A stretch of 38,413 nt of DNA from Candidatus Saccharimonadia bacterium (lineage in GTDB: Bacteria; Patescibacteriota; Saccharimonadia; Saccharimonadales; Saccharimonadaceae), in NCBI GenBank assembly GCA_023257145.1, contig JALRDA010000127.1:1-38413 (forward strand). Direction: 5' to 3'. Below, piece after piece: positions 31,543-38,413 of this stretch. Numbering within the stretch: the stretch's first letter is position 1; every line of letters begins with the position of its first letter. Position numbers and translations under genes: made by a program. The notes under the pieces are model-generated. The model saw only the letters and a program-made list of their open reading frames with translations, searched no databases and was not told the origin of the DNA.

Positions 31543-31880
31543 CACGAGAAGAATTAGATGCACATTTGTTAAGTTACCCAAATACGTGGCTAGATTTTCC
31601 TTTTGGCGAAACGACATCTGTTTATAAGGTAGGCGATAAAGCGACAGGCGATGCAAAGTTTTTTGCCATCGTGCAGGATGATGCCACGCCACTGCGTATT
31701 AGCCTAAAGTGCGACCCGCAGTTAGCGGAGCTGTTACGCGAAAAGTATGAAACGGTTGTTCCAGGCTATCATCTAAACAAAAAACACTGGAATACCATTT
31801 TGTGTACCGGGCAAGTGCCCGACGACGAACTGCAGGACTTTATTCGCCTAAGCTACAATCTGGTCACCGGACAAGCTTAG
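31539..31880 (+). CDS. MmcQ/YjbR-family protein
   Basis: 113 aa. The start TREELDAHLLSYPNTWLDFP, the middle FAIVQDDATPLRISLKC and the end PGYHLNKKHWNTILC match the YjbR family, a double-wing fold of unknown function. It is translationally coupled to orn. The stop overlaps that of the convergent gene at 31877. Confidence 0.85.
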   Translation: MTREELDAHLLSYPNTWLDFPFGETTSVYKVGDKATGDAKFFAIVQDDATPLRISLKCDPQLAELLREKYETVVPGYHLNKKHWNTILCTGQVPDDELQDFIRLSYNLVTGQA

Positions 31881-32491
31881 CGCGCAGTGCTATTGAATGC
31901 CTTTAGCTGTTCATTAATCGGCTGAAGATTGCCGTCTGCTTCAACGAGGAAATCTTGGATGGTTTTGCTTTTTGACTGGTCGTAAATCTGCTGCATTAGT
32001 AAGGAGATAGTCGTGAGCTTAAAGCTCATTTCACGGGCATAGGTATCGTCGTAGGTTGCGTTCAAGCGAGCATCTTCAAGTGTTGCGGTGATTGGGTCGG
32101 CTTTTTCCTTGGCAACCACTGCTTTGTCGAGTTTGACGACGTCAATCTCTTCCTTTTGCAGTGGTGCAGCGATATCACGGTTGGCGTCGGTTAATAGGAC
32201 CTTGAGGTTGCTGTTGATGCTGCGAAGCTGGCTGCTTTTGATATTCTTCTGAGCTTTATCGGACACATCCTGCATTGCCTGCATACGGGCAGCAAGGGTG
32301 ACCATAGCAGTCTTTGGGCCGCTTGCAGTGCCGCTGATAAAGACTAAAAAGCTTGCGACAATTCCTAGGACAATGACGATAAGGGCGATCACGCCGAACA
32401 GCGCACCTTTATTCAGGCCGGGCTTTTGCGGCTGCGGGGCGATTTGGTTAAGATAATCGATTGGCGCTTGCGTATTGGGATCAGGATACAT
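31877..32491 (-). CDS. hypothetical membrane-anchored protein
   Basis: 204 aa. A Pro/Gln-rich cytoplasmic start (about 1-28) is followed by one membrane helix (about 30-53, ALFGVIALIVIVLGIVASFL) and an outside domain of about 150 residues predicted to be mostly helical. No motif is recognised. Its stop overlaps the stop of the YjbR-like gene with no terminator. It could be a sensor or cell-envelope anchor. Confidence 0.75.
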   Translation of the reverse strand: MYPDPNTQAPIDYLNQIAPQPQKPGLNKGALFGVIALIVIVLGIVASFLVFISGTASGPKTAMVTLAARMQAMQDVSDKAQKNIKSSQLRSINSNLKVLLTDANRDIAAPLQKEEIDVVKLDKAVVAKEKADPITATLEDARLNATYDDTYAREMSFKLTTISLLMQQIYDQSKSKTIQDFLVEADGNLQPINEQLKAFNSTAR

Positions 32492-32596
32492 AATTAGCTC
32501 TATTTAACCACAAACAGTATCAATCAACAATGCAGGGGCGGGGCTTGGGTGCGGATAATACTGATTATTTGACCGTCGTCCTAACAGGGGTAAATA

Positions 32597-32605
32597 TGAT
32601 ATAAT
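32597..32605 (+). promoter_or_regulatory. extended -10, leaderless dnaG
   Basis: TGA-TATAAT ends six bases before ATG 32612. No ribosome site is present. Confidence 0.65.
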
Positions 32606-32611
32606 TAAACT

Positions 32612-34372
32612 ATGCAAGATGCCAAAGAAGAAGTTAGGGCGCGGCTGAATATTGAAGATGTGGTGGGGGAGTACGTTCAACTAAAGCGTGCGGGGCGCAA
32701 CTTCAAGGGGCTCAGCCCGTTTAGTGGTGAAAAAACACCAAGCTTTATCGTCAGTCCCGACAAACATATTTGGCATGATTTTTCTTCAAACAAAGGCGGA
32801 GATATCTTTTCGTTTATCATGGAAGTCGAGGGAATGGATTTTCGTCAGGCGTTAGAACACCTAGCGCGAAAAGCCGGCGTTGATATGACGGTCTATGAAT
32901 CCAAGGGTAGTCAAGATTTGGCGCGACGAAAAAAACGACTGCAGCAGGCAAGCGATTTAGCGGCGCAGTACTATCAGCATAGTCTACTGAAAAATAAGCA
33001 CGCATTAGAGTACGTTTTCAAAACCCGCGGACTTTCAAAGAAAATTGTCCAAGATTTTAAGATAGGATATGCCCCTACGGGTAGTGACGCTTTGGTGCAA
33101 TTCTTGTTAAAAAAAGGCTTTAGTAGGAACGAGCTAGCCGATGCAGGCCTGACGAATCGGTTTGGTGGTGATTTATTCCGCGGTCGCATGACCGTGCCAT
33201 TGATGGACGGCGCCGGACAGGTGATCGGGTTTACGGCGCGCATTCTTGGTGGCGACGATCCAAATGCGCCAAAATACTTAAATACGCCACAGACGCTGCT
33301 GTATGACAAAAGCCGACATGTTTTTGGCCTGTCGCAGGCAAAAGAGGCGATTCGTACAAAGGACTATGCCGTGATTGTTGAAGGCAATCTGGATGTTGTC
33401 AGTAGTCATCAGGCGGGAGTCGCTGAAGTAGTTGCCACAGCTGGAACCGCAATGACTGAATCGCATCTAAAGGCATTGAAGCGACTTACCGGCCACGTAC
33501 GGTTGGCGTTTGATGCAGATAAGGCGGGGATAGCGGCAACGGAACGCGCGATTCCAATTGCAAACGAAGTCGGCTTGGAACTGACAATTATTAGCCTTCC
33601 TGAAGGCGCGAAGGACCCTGACGAATTGATTCAACGCGATGTGGCGTTATGGCAACATGCAATTGACAGCAGTGTCCCGGCAGTTGATTGGATTTTGACG
33701 CAGTACGCCGCACGTGAAAAACTGGAAACAGCACTGGGTAAACGACGGTACCTGGAGTCGGCGTTCAGGGTGGTTGGATTGTTGTCGGACAATACTTCAC
33801 GGGATCATTATTTGCGAAAAGTCGCCAAACAGATCAATGGTAATTTTAGCTTGGTGCGCGCTGACTTTACGAATCAGGGTGAGGACTACAAAGCGCCAGA
33901 GTTGAAATCATCGACCGCGCCGCTCGACAAGGCAACGTACTATGACGACACATCATTTCAAGATGGCTTATTGTCGGTGGCGATGCTTGAGCCGTCGGCG
34001 CATGAACTTTTTAAAGATATTGATATCAAAATGTTCGAGGGGGAGGACCGCCAAATGCTCGCCGGGTATATTCAGCGTCATCCGGGAATGCGTTTTGATA
34101 CTGTCCCTGACGATTTGCAAAAATATGATACGTATGTAAAAATAGTATTATTAAAAGCCGAGAATCGATATGCTGCGTGGAGCGAACAAGATCGCTACTT
34201 TGAAACAGCACGCTTACTCCGCAAAGTTGAAAATGAACACAAGAAACAAATACAAGAGCAATTAATGCATCAGCTGCGCGAGGCTGAGACCATTGGCGAT
34301 GACGCCAAAGCAACAGAACTGCGCATTCAGCTGAATACACTTATAAAGGAGATTACACGTGGCCAAAGATGA
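32612..34372 (+). CDS. dnaG: DNA primase DnaG with degenerate zinc ribbon
   Basis: Makes RNA primers for replication. 586 aa. The N-terminal region has the DnaG framework (EEVRARLNIEDVVGEYVQLK, EKTPSFIVSP), but the zinc ligands are gone: CPFH reads SPFS (35-38) and HCFGC reads HDFSS (55-59). The core is normal: FRGRMTVPL (189-197) and the TOPRIM motifs EGNLD (257-261) and DADKAG (301-306) carry the catalytic acids. The C-terminal part is helical, as expected for helicase binding. It overlaps rpoD by 14 bases, recalling the classical dnaG-rpoD operon; rpsU is absent. Confidence 0.93.
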   Translation: MQDAKEEVRARLNIEDVVGEYVQLKRAGRNFKGLSPFSGEKTPSFIVSPDKHIWHDFSSNKGGDIFSFIMEVEGMDFRQALEHLARKAGVDMTVYESKGSQDLARRKKRLQQASDLAAQYYQHSLLKNKHALEYVFKTRGLSKKIVQDFKIGYAPTGSDALVQFLLKKGFSRNELADAGLTNRFGGDLFRGRMTVPLMDGAGQVIGFTARILGGDDPNAPKYLNTPQTLLYDKSRHVFGLSQAKEAIRTKDYAVIVEGNLDVVSSHQAGVAEVVATAGTAMTESHLKALKRLTGHVRLAFDADKAGIAATERAIPIANEVGLELTIISLPEGAKDPDELIQRDVALWQHAIDSSVPAVDWILTQYAAREKLETALGKRRYLESAFRVVGLLSDNTSRDHYLRKVAKQINGNFSLVRADFTNQGEDYKAPELKSSTAPLDKATYYDDTSFQDGLLSVAMLEPSAHELFKDIDIKMFEGEDRQMLAGYIQRHPGMRFDTVPDDLQKYDTYVKIVLLKAENRYAAWSEQDRYFETARLLRKVENEHKKQIQEQLMHQLREAETIGDDAKATELRIQLNTLIKEITRGQR

Positions 34373-35366
34373 TATCGTCGCAACAACAGATGAACCAGTC
34401 GAAGAAAACCTGATTATTGATTCAAGTGGAGGTCCCCTTAGCGATCTCGATGAACCAGCACTAGATGAGCTGCTTGACGAAGAAGAAGATAGCGAAGAGA
34501 CAATTAACTCAGGTCAGTACTTCGATGACGTCTCGGATGACAGTGTTCGCTTGTATTTGCGCGAAATCGGTAAGATTCCGCTGCTTAATGCCGAGGAAGA
34601 ATTAGCGCTTGCTAAGCGTGTCGTCGACGGCGACAAAAAAGCCAAAGATAAAATGGCCGAAGCAAACATGCGTCTGGTCGTTTCGATCGCCAAGCGCTAC
34701 AGTGGCCGTGGACTTGATTTTCTTGATCTTATTCAAGAAGGTAATACCGGACTGCTCCGTGCGGTTGAGAAGTTTGACCCAGATAAGGGATTTAAGTTTT
34801 CAACCTATGCCACTTGGTGGATTCGCCAGGCAATTACCAGGGCTATTGCTGACCAGGCGCGAACAATTCGTATCCCAGTTCACATGGTCGAGACGATCAA
34901 CAAATTACTTCGCACTCAGCGCCGTATGACACAGGAACTGAACCGTGAGCCAACCATCGAGGAACTTGGTAAAGAATTAGAGATGGAGCCGGAAAAGGTT
35001 GAGTACGTTATCAAGATCAAGCAGGATATTACCAGCCTTGATGCTGGTGTTGGCCGCGACGGGGAAGATGAAGACTCGGTTCTTGGTGATTTTATCGAAG
35101 ACGAAGACGGCGCTACACCAGAAGAGTCTGCTGCATCGCAGCTCCTAAAAGAGCAGGTGCAAGCTGTTCTTTCAACGCTTTCTGATCGTGAACAGAAAAT
35201 TGTGAAGATGCGTTTTGGTCTTGAGAACGGAAAGAGTCACACTTTGGAAGAAGTTGGACAGGAATTCGCCGTTACTCGTGAGCGTATTCGCCAGATCGAA
35301 GCCAAGGCGCTAGCTAAACTTCGCAAGCATAAAGATGCGAAGAAACTGCACGAATACTTAGGCTAA
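34359..35366 (+). CDS. rpoD: primary RNA polymerase sigma factor
   Basis: 335 aa: an acidic N-terminus (about 1-55, short region 1.1), region 1.2 (DSVRLYLREIG), region 2 with LVVSIAKRY, LDFLDLIQEGN and the -10-binding FSTYATWWIRQAITRAIADQ, region 3, and region 4 with the helix-turn-helix TLEEVGQEFAVTRERIRQIE. It begins at GTG 34359 inside the end of dnaG, with AAGGAG at normal distance. Promoters in this window fit its expected extended -10 and -35 preferences. Confidence 0.96.
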   Translation: MAKDDIVATTDEPVEENLIIDSSGGPLSDLDEPALDELLDEEEDSEETINSGQYFDDVSDDSVRLYLREIGKIPLLNAEEELALAKRVVDGDKKAKDKMAEANMRLVVSIAKRYSGRGLDFLDLIQEGNTGLLRAVEKFDPDKGFKFSTYATWWIRQAITRAIADQARTIRIPVHMVETINKLLRTQRRMTQELNREPTIEELGKELEMEPEKVEYVIKIKQDITSLDAGVGRDGEDEDSVLGDFIEDEDGATPEESAASQLLKEQVQAVLSTLSDREQKIVKMRFGLENGKSHTLEEVGQEFAVTRERIRQIEAKALAKLRKHKDAKKLHEYLG

Positions 35367-35379
35367 GTGATATTTCATT

Positions 35380-35411
35380 AAAATACCTCGCTGTTATAGG
35401 CGAGGTATTTT
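35380..35411. terminator. bidirectional terminator after rpoD
   Basis: AAAATACCTCGC (35380-35391) pairs perfectly with GCGAGGTATTTT (35400-35411) around an eight-base loop and serves both convergent genes. Confidence 0.9.
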
Positions 35412-35413
35412 AT

Positions 35414-35989
35414 TTAGCTGTAGAATTTGATGTGATTTAATTCGTCGTCAATTTGCTGATGGAAATGGTCGTGGTTGCCGTTATTAATGATGTAATGATC
35501 GGCGATAGCTATCGGACCGCCTTTTTCCAAGTTTTCGATCTCTGCCCAATCTCGTTGATTCGCTTCCGCTTCGGTTAGAGGGCGAATCGGACGCTGCGTG
35601 AGGCGATGGTGTCGTAGGTGTTTTGGTGCAACGACGGCTACGACTGTCAGCTCGCCCGGAAATTCACGCTTCATGATTTTGTATTCAGTCCAGGTGTAAA
35701 TACCGTCTGCAACAATACGGCGCTGGCCGGCATTAACGAGATCGTGAATTTGCGTGACGATACGGTTGACGACAAAATCTTTGCCTTCACGATTGCGTAA
35801 TTCTTCACGAAATGCCTGCTCTTTGGCTTCGGTATGGTCCAGGCCCGCCTTTTCCATGGCATCTAACACGACACCGCCGAAGTAAACCTTCGGATAGCCT
35901 TTACTGGTTAAGTGTTCAACTGCTGAGCTTTTACCGCTACCGGTCAGGCCGACAAAGGCAACTATTTTGACATTTTCGTGATGTTTCAT
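35414..35989 (-). CDS. P-loop kinase related to dephospho-CoA kinase
   Basis: 191 aa with Walker A GLTGSGKSS (about 14-22), VADGIY near 94-99, and a C-terminal LTEAEANQRDWAEIENL then ADHYIINNG. The order matches CoaE and the related archaeal-type UPF0200 nucleotide kinases. The substrate could be dephospho-CoA or a nucleoside monophosphate; sequence alone does not decide. TATACT lies seven bases before the ATG, so the mRNA is leaderless or nearly so. Confidence 0.7.
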   Translation of the reverse strand: MKHHENVKIVAFVGLTGSGKSSAVEHLTSKGYPKVYFGGVVLDAMEKAGLDHTEAKEQAFREELRNREGKDFVVNRIVTQIHDLVNAGQRRIVADGIYTWTEYKIMKREFPGELTVVAVVAPKHLRHHRLTQRPIRPLTEAEANQRDWAEIENLEKGGPIAIADHYIINNGNHDHFHQQIDDELNHIKFYS

Positions 35990-35996
35990 TCCTTCT

Positions 35997-36002
35997 AGTA
36001 TA
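35997..36002 (-). promoter_or_regulatory. extended -10, leaderless kinase gene
   Basis: On the minus strand TGA-TATACT is followed by AGAAGGA and ATG 35989. Confidence 0.55.
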
Positions 36003-36079
36003 TCAGATACACGTTGCGGTTACGCTTGTCTGATGGGCGCAGTAGGCATATCATTAACGCAACAGCAAAGGACTGACAC

Positions 36080-36382
36080 ATGGAGCGATCATTATCGCCG
36101 GCAAATACTTCTTTCAACGAGCACAATTGGCGCGGTGCTGCTGCCTGTCGGGATGTCGGCCCGGATGTCTTTTTCCCCGATAAAGGTCGGTCACCTAAGG
36201 ATGCTAAGGCATACTGCGCGGCATGTGCAGTCAAGCTTCTGTGTCTTGAGGCGGCACTTGCGGTGCCGGCGGGTGATGATCATGGCGTTTGGGGTGGCAC
36301 AACAGTTCGAGAGCGACGTGCCGAGCGAGCAAAGCGGCGCTATCAAGATCACGCGGACGAGCCTGTCGAGGCGGCCTCATAA
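36080..36382 (+). CDS. WhiB-family iron-sulfur regulator
   Basis: 100 aa. Four cysteines spaced C23-X22-C46-X2-C49-X5-C55 match the [4Fe-4S] ligands of WhiB proteins. GVWGG (69-73) is the family's beta-turn, followed by a basic RERRAERAKRR helix that contacts DNA. WhiB proteins bind the sigma factor region 4 and sense redox state in Actinobacteria and their phages. AAAGGA precedes the ATG. It lies 25 bases before polA and divergent from the kinase gene. If the genome is Saccharibacteria, transfer from an actinobacterial host is likely. Confidence 0.9.
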   Translation: MERSLSPANTSFNEHNWRGAAACRDVGPDVFFPDKGRSPKDAKAYCAACAVKLLCLEAALAVPAGDDHGVWGGTTVRERRAERAKRRYQDHADEPVEAAS

Positions 36383-36395
36383 CCCTTTAGGATGG

Positions 36396-36401
36396 TATAC
36401 T
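36396..36401 (+). promoter_or_regulatory. -10 box, leaderless polA
   Basis: TATACT preceded by TGG ends six bases before ATG 36408. Confidence 0.6.
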
Positions 36402-36407
36402 AATAAG

Positions 36408-38413
36408 ATGACGAAAAAGCTGGCAGTGATTGATGGAAAAAGTGTATTTTATCGAGGGTATTATGCGATGCCGGGACTTAGCCTGTCGGACGGGACGCCA
36501 ACAGGTGGGGTGTTTGGGTTTGCCAGTCTTGCGATCGAGCTAATTAAAAAGCTGGAACCCGACTACGTCGCTGTTGCATGGGATAAAAAGGGCACAAATA
36601 TTCGAAAGCGCCGTGAAATTTACCCAGAGTATAAGGCTGGACGAAAGAAAGCGCCGGATGATTTTTATGCGCAGTTACCATTGCTATTTGAGCTACTCGA
36701 GGCATTCGGCTGGCCATTATACGAACTGGATGATTACGAAGCGGACGACATCCTGGGTGCATTTGCAAAACAGGCTACCGAAAAGGGTATTGATACGTAT
36801 TTACTAACAAGCGATCTTGACGCGCTGCAACTGATTAGTCCGACCACAAAAGTGTACGCATTGAAAAATGGGCTGAGCAATCTCGAAGAATTTGACGTCG
36901 CTTATTTCGAGTCAAAATACGGTATTTCCGTCGAACAGTTCCTTGATCTCAAGTCACTAAAAGGGGATTCATCAGACAACCTGCCTGGCGTGCCGGGTGT
37001 GGGTGAAAAGACCGCAGTACAACTGCTACAAGAATATAAAACGCTTGATAATATCTATAGTCACATCGAGGATATTAAGCCAACGGTCGCTAAGAAATTA
37101 ACCGCCGGCAAAGATCTTGCGTATATGAGTAAAGAAGTTGGCCGTATCTGGACTGATGCGCCGGTTCAGTTGGATTGGGATGTGGCAGACATTAATGACA
37201 TCAACCTACCTGGTGTCGCTGAAATTTTACGTAAGTTCGAGTTCAGTTCGCTTGTGCGCCGTTTACCGAAACACATGCAGGCCACCCCAAATGGGAGCGA
37301 CCAAGTGGGGTTATTTGATGCGCCAGTCGCTTCAACGCTCGTACCTGTCACGGTCAGTGAATGGCCGGCAACGTTGTCGATTGATGGCCCAGTGGTAATG
37401 CATTTTGATACTGATACGACGGAGGTGTGGCTATCACCAAATGCTACCACACTGTATCGCGCACCAATTGACCAAATCGACACCAGTGTCTGGCAGGCGC
37501 TACAGCTGGCAACGGTTATCGGTTACGACAGTAAATTACTGTACCATCAGTTGGCTGATGCGGATGTTACCGTGCGTTTTGATGCGGTGCACGATGTCCA
37601 TCAGGCGGCATTTTTGATCGATCCGCTACAGCGTGATCGTAGCCTTGCGGCGTTAGCTGGCGAGTCAGTAAATGATGCGCCAACGATGATGGCGGCATTA
37701 TGGCGTGTCTATCAGCAGCAAATGCAGGCAATGCAGCGTAACGAGAAACTAGCCAAGGTTGCGAGTGAATTAGACTTTCCATTGACGTATCATCTGTTTG
37801 CGATGGAGCGCCGTGGAATAAAAATAGACCGCACTATGCTAGCAAAGATGAGTGAAGAGTTAGGTGCCGAGCATGGAAAACTTGAACAAGAAATGTATAC
37901 ACTGGCGGGCTATGAATTTAATATTGGTAGTCCTTCACAGTTATCCGATGTTTTGTTTACGAAGCTGCAACTACCAACGACAGGGATTAAAAAGGGCAAA
38001 ACTGGCTATAGTACGGGGCAAAAAGAACTTGATAAATTGCGCGGTCAGCACCCGATCATTGAACTGATTGAACGAACGCGTGAACTTGCCAAGCTAAAAA
38101 ATACCTATATTGATACATTGCCAAAGCTAGCTGATCATAGCGACCGAATTCACACGACATTTAATCAAGACGTGGCAAGTACGGGTCGCTTGAGTAGTAC
38201 GAATCCAAATCTACAGAACATACCGGTGCGCACTGAGCTGGGGCGTAAGATTCGTACGGCATTTATTCCTGAGGAAGGCAATATTTTTGTCAGTGCCGAC
38301 TATAGCCAGTTTGAGCTACGCCTGGCGGCGATTCTGGCTGGTGACGCCGAACTGGTCAACGACTTTAACGGTGATGTTGATATTCACACTAAAACAGCGA
38401 GCCAAGTATATGG
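36408..38413 (+). CDS. polA: DNA polymerase I (cut by window end)
   Basis: Repair and Okazaki-fragment polymerase. 668 codons are visible. The 5'-nuclease domain (about 1-290) begins LAVIDGKSVFYRGYYAM and contains DDYEADDILG and TSDLDALQLI plus the helix-hairpin-helix GVPGVGEKTA. The 3'-exonuclease-like middle domain lacks an obvious DEDD set, so proofreading is doubtful. The polymerase domain starts near residue 460 and shows TGRLSSTNPNLQNIP and motif A DYSQFELR before the sequence ends. The fingers and the rest of the palm are beyond the window. Confidence 0.96.
   Translation, partial: MTKKLAVIDGKSVFYRGYYAMPGLSLSDGTPTGGVFGFASLAIELIKKLEPDYVAVAWDKKGTNIRKRREIYPEYKAGRKKAPDDFYAQLPLLFELLEAFGWPLYELDDYEADDILGAFAKQATEKGIDTYLLTSDLDALQLISPTTKVYALKNGLSNLEEFDVAYFESKYGISVEQFLDLKSLKGDSSDNLPGVPGVGEKTAVQLLQEYKTLDNIYSHIEDIKPTVAKKLTAGKDLAYMSKEVGRIWTDAPVQLDWDVADINDINLPGVAEILRKFEFSSLVRRLPKHMQATPNGSDQVGLFDAPVASTLVPVTVSEWPATLSIDGPVVMHFDTDTTEVWLSPNATTLYRAPIDQIDTSVWQALQLATVIGYDSKLLYHQLADADVTVRFDAVHDVHQAAFLIDPLQRDRSLAALAGESVNDAPTMMAALWRVYQQQMQAMQRNEKLAKVASELDFPLTYHLFAMERRGIKIDRTMLAKMSEELGAEHGKLEQEMYTLAGYEFNIGSPSQLSDVLFTKLQLPTTGIKKGKTGYSTGQKELDKLRGQHPIIELIERTRELAKLKNTYIDTLPKLADHSDRIHTTFNQDVASTGRLSSTNPNLQNIPVRTELGRKIRTAFIPEEGNIFVSADYSQFELRLAAILAGDAELVNDFNGDVDIHTKTASQVY

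Noticed and set aside
1..38413. Recoded TGA (as in Gracilibacteria)
   Set aside because: Genes such as dnaG, orn and the ABC ATPase end at TGA at normal family length, so TGA is a stop.
1..38413. CRISPR array, prophage or insertion sequence
   Set aside because: No spaced direct repeats, transposase, integrase or phage structural genes are visible.

Overview
The window looks like ordinary chromosome from a small-genome Patescibacteria (CPR) bacterium, most probably Candidatus Saccharibacteria (TM7). This is inferred from gene content and style, not from a marker-gene search. Genes are compact and often overlap by 1-4 bases. TGA is used as a stop, which argues against the recoded Gracilibacteria and Absconditabacteria. 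Two type IV pilins share an almost identical N-terminus, many proteins are lineage-type hypotheticals, and several universal proteins are trimmed (MurE without its N-terminal domain, DnaG without zinc ligands). No phage, IS or CRISPR structure is visible.

Layout. 1-1.7 kb: hypothetical membrane-linked genes. 1.8-4.2 kb: a short MurE facing a FemABX transferase (cell wall). 4.3-7.2 kb: two paralogous phosphoribosyltransferase-like proteins flanking two small unknown genes. 7.3-9.9 kb: an orphan degenerate phosphohexomutase domain, then a CIRCE-controlled groES / 57-aa membrane protein / groEL operon. 10-15 kb: a coiled-coil protein, an Ala/Pro-rich protein, a bifunctional phosphoglucose/phosphomannose isomerase and a MacB-type ABC exporter. 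15.1-17.7 kb: tRNA-Ser(GGA), a cupin-like protein, a pilin and a membrane-anchored spermidine-synthase-like protein. 17.7-22.9 kb: a ribonucleotide reductase operon with a long leader, nrdA, a tiny CxxC-tail gene, an unknown gene and a class Ic nrdB, followed by a fused nucleotide house-cleaning enzyme. 23-27.7 kb: YdeI-like and VOC proteins, zwf, a second pilin, pyrG and a 51-aa ORF. 27.7-32.5 kb: argS, a membrane protein, mscL, msrB, orn, a YjbR protein and a membrane-anchored hypothetical. 32.6-38.4 kb: dnaG-rpoD, a P-loop kinase, a WhiB-like regulator and the start of polA.

Functional links. nrdAB, pyrG, the inosine/xanthosine triphosphatase fusion and polA all serve nucleotide supply and DNA synthesis. 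The nrd and pyrG promoters carry the same paired TATATAGCG-type operators, so they are probably co-regulated by NrdR. Two expression styles alternate: many operon-leading genes have an extended -10 box ending about 7 bases before the ATG (leaderless mRNA), while operon-internal genes have strong AGGAGG ribosome sites.

Most notable: (1) NrdA lacks C-terminal redox cysteines and the next tiny gene ends in CEGCQ, like the missing tail; (2) NrdB matches Chlamydia class Ic ligand spacing exactly, with Phe at the radical-Tyr position; (3) DnaG has lost all four zinc ligands; (4) a canonical WhiB protein lies outside Actinobacteria, if the taxonomic inference holds; (5) pervasive leaderless architecture.
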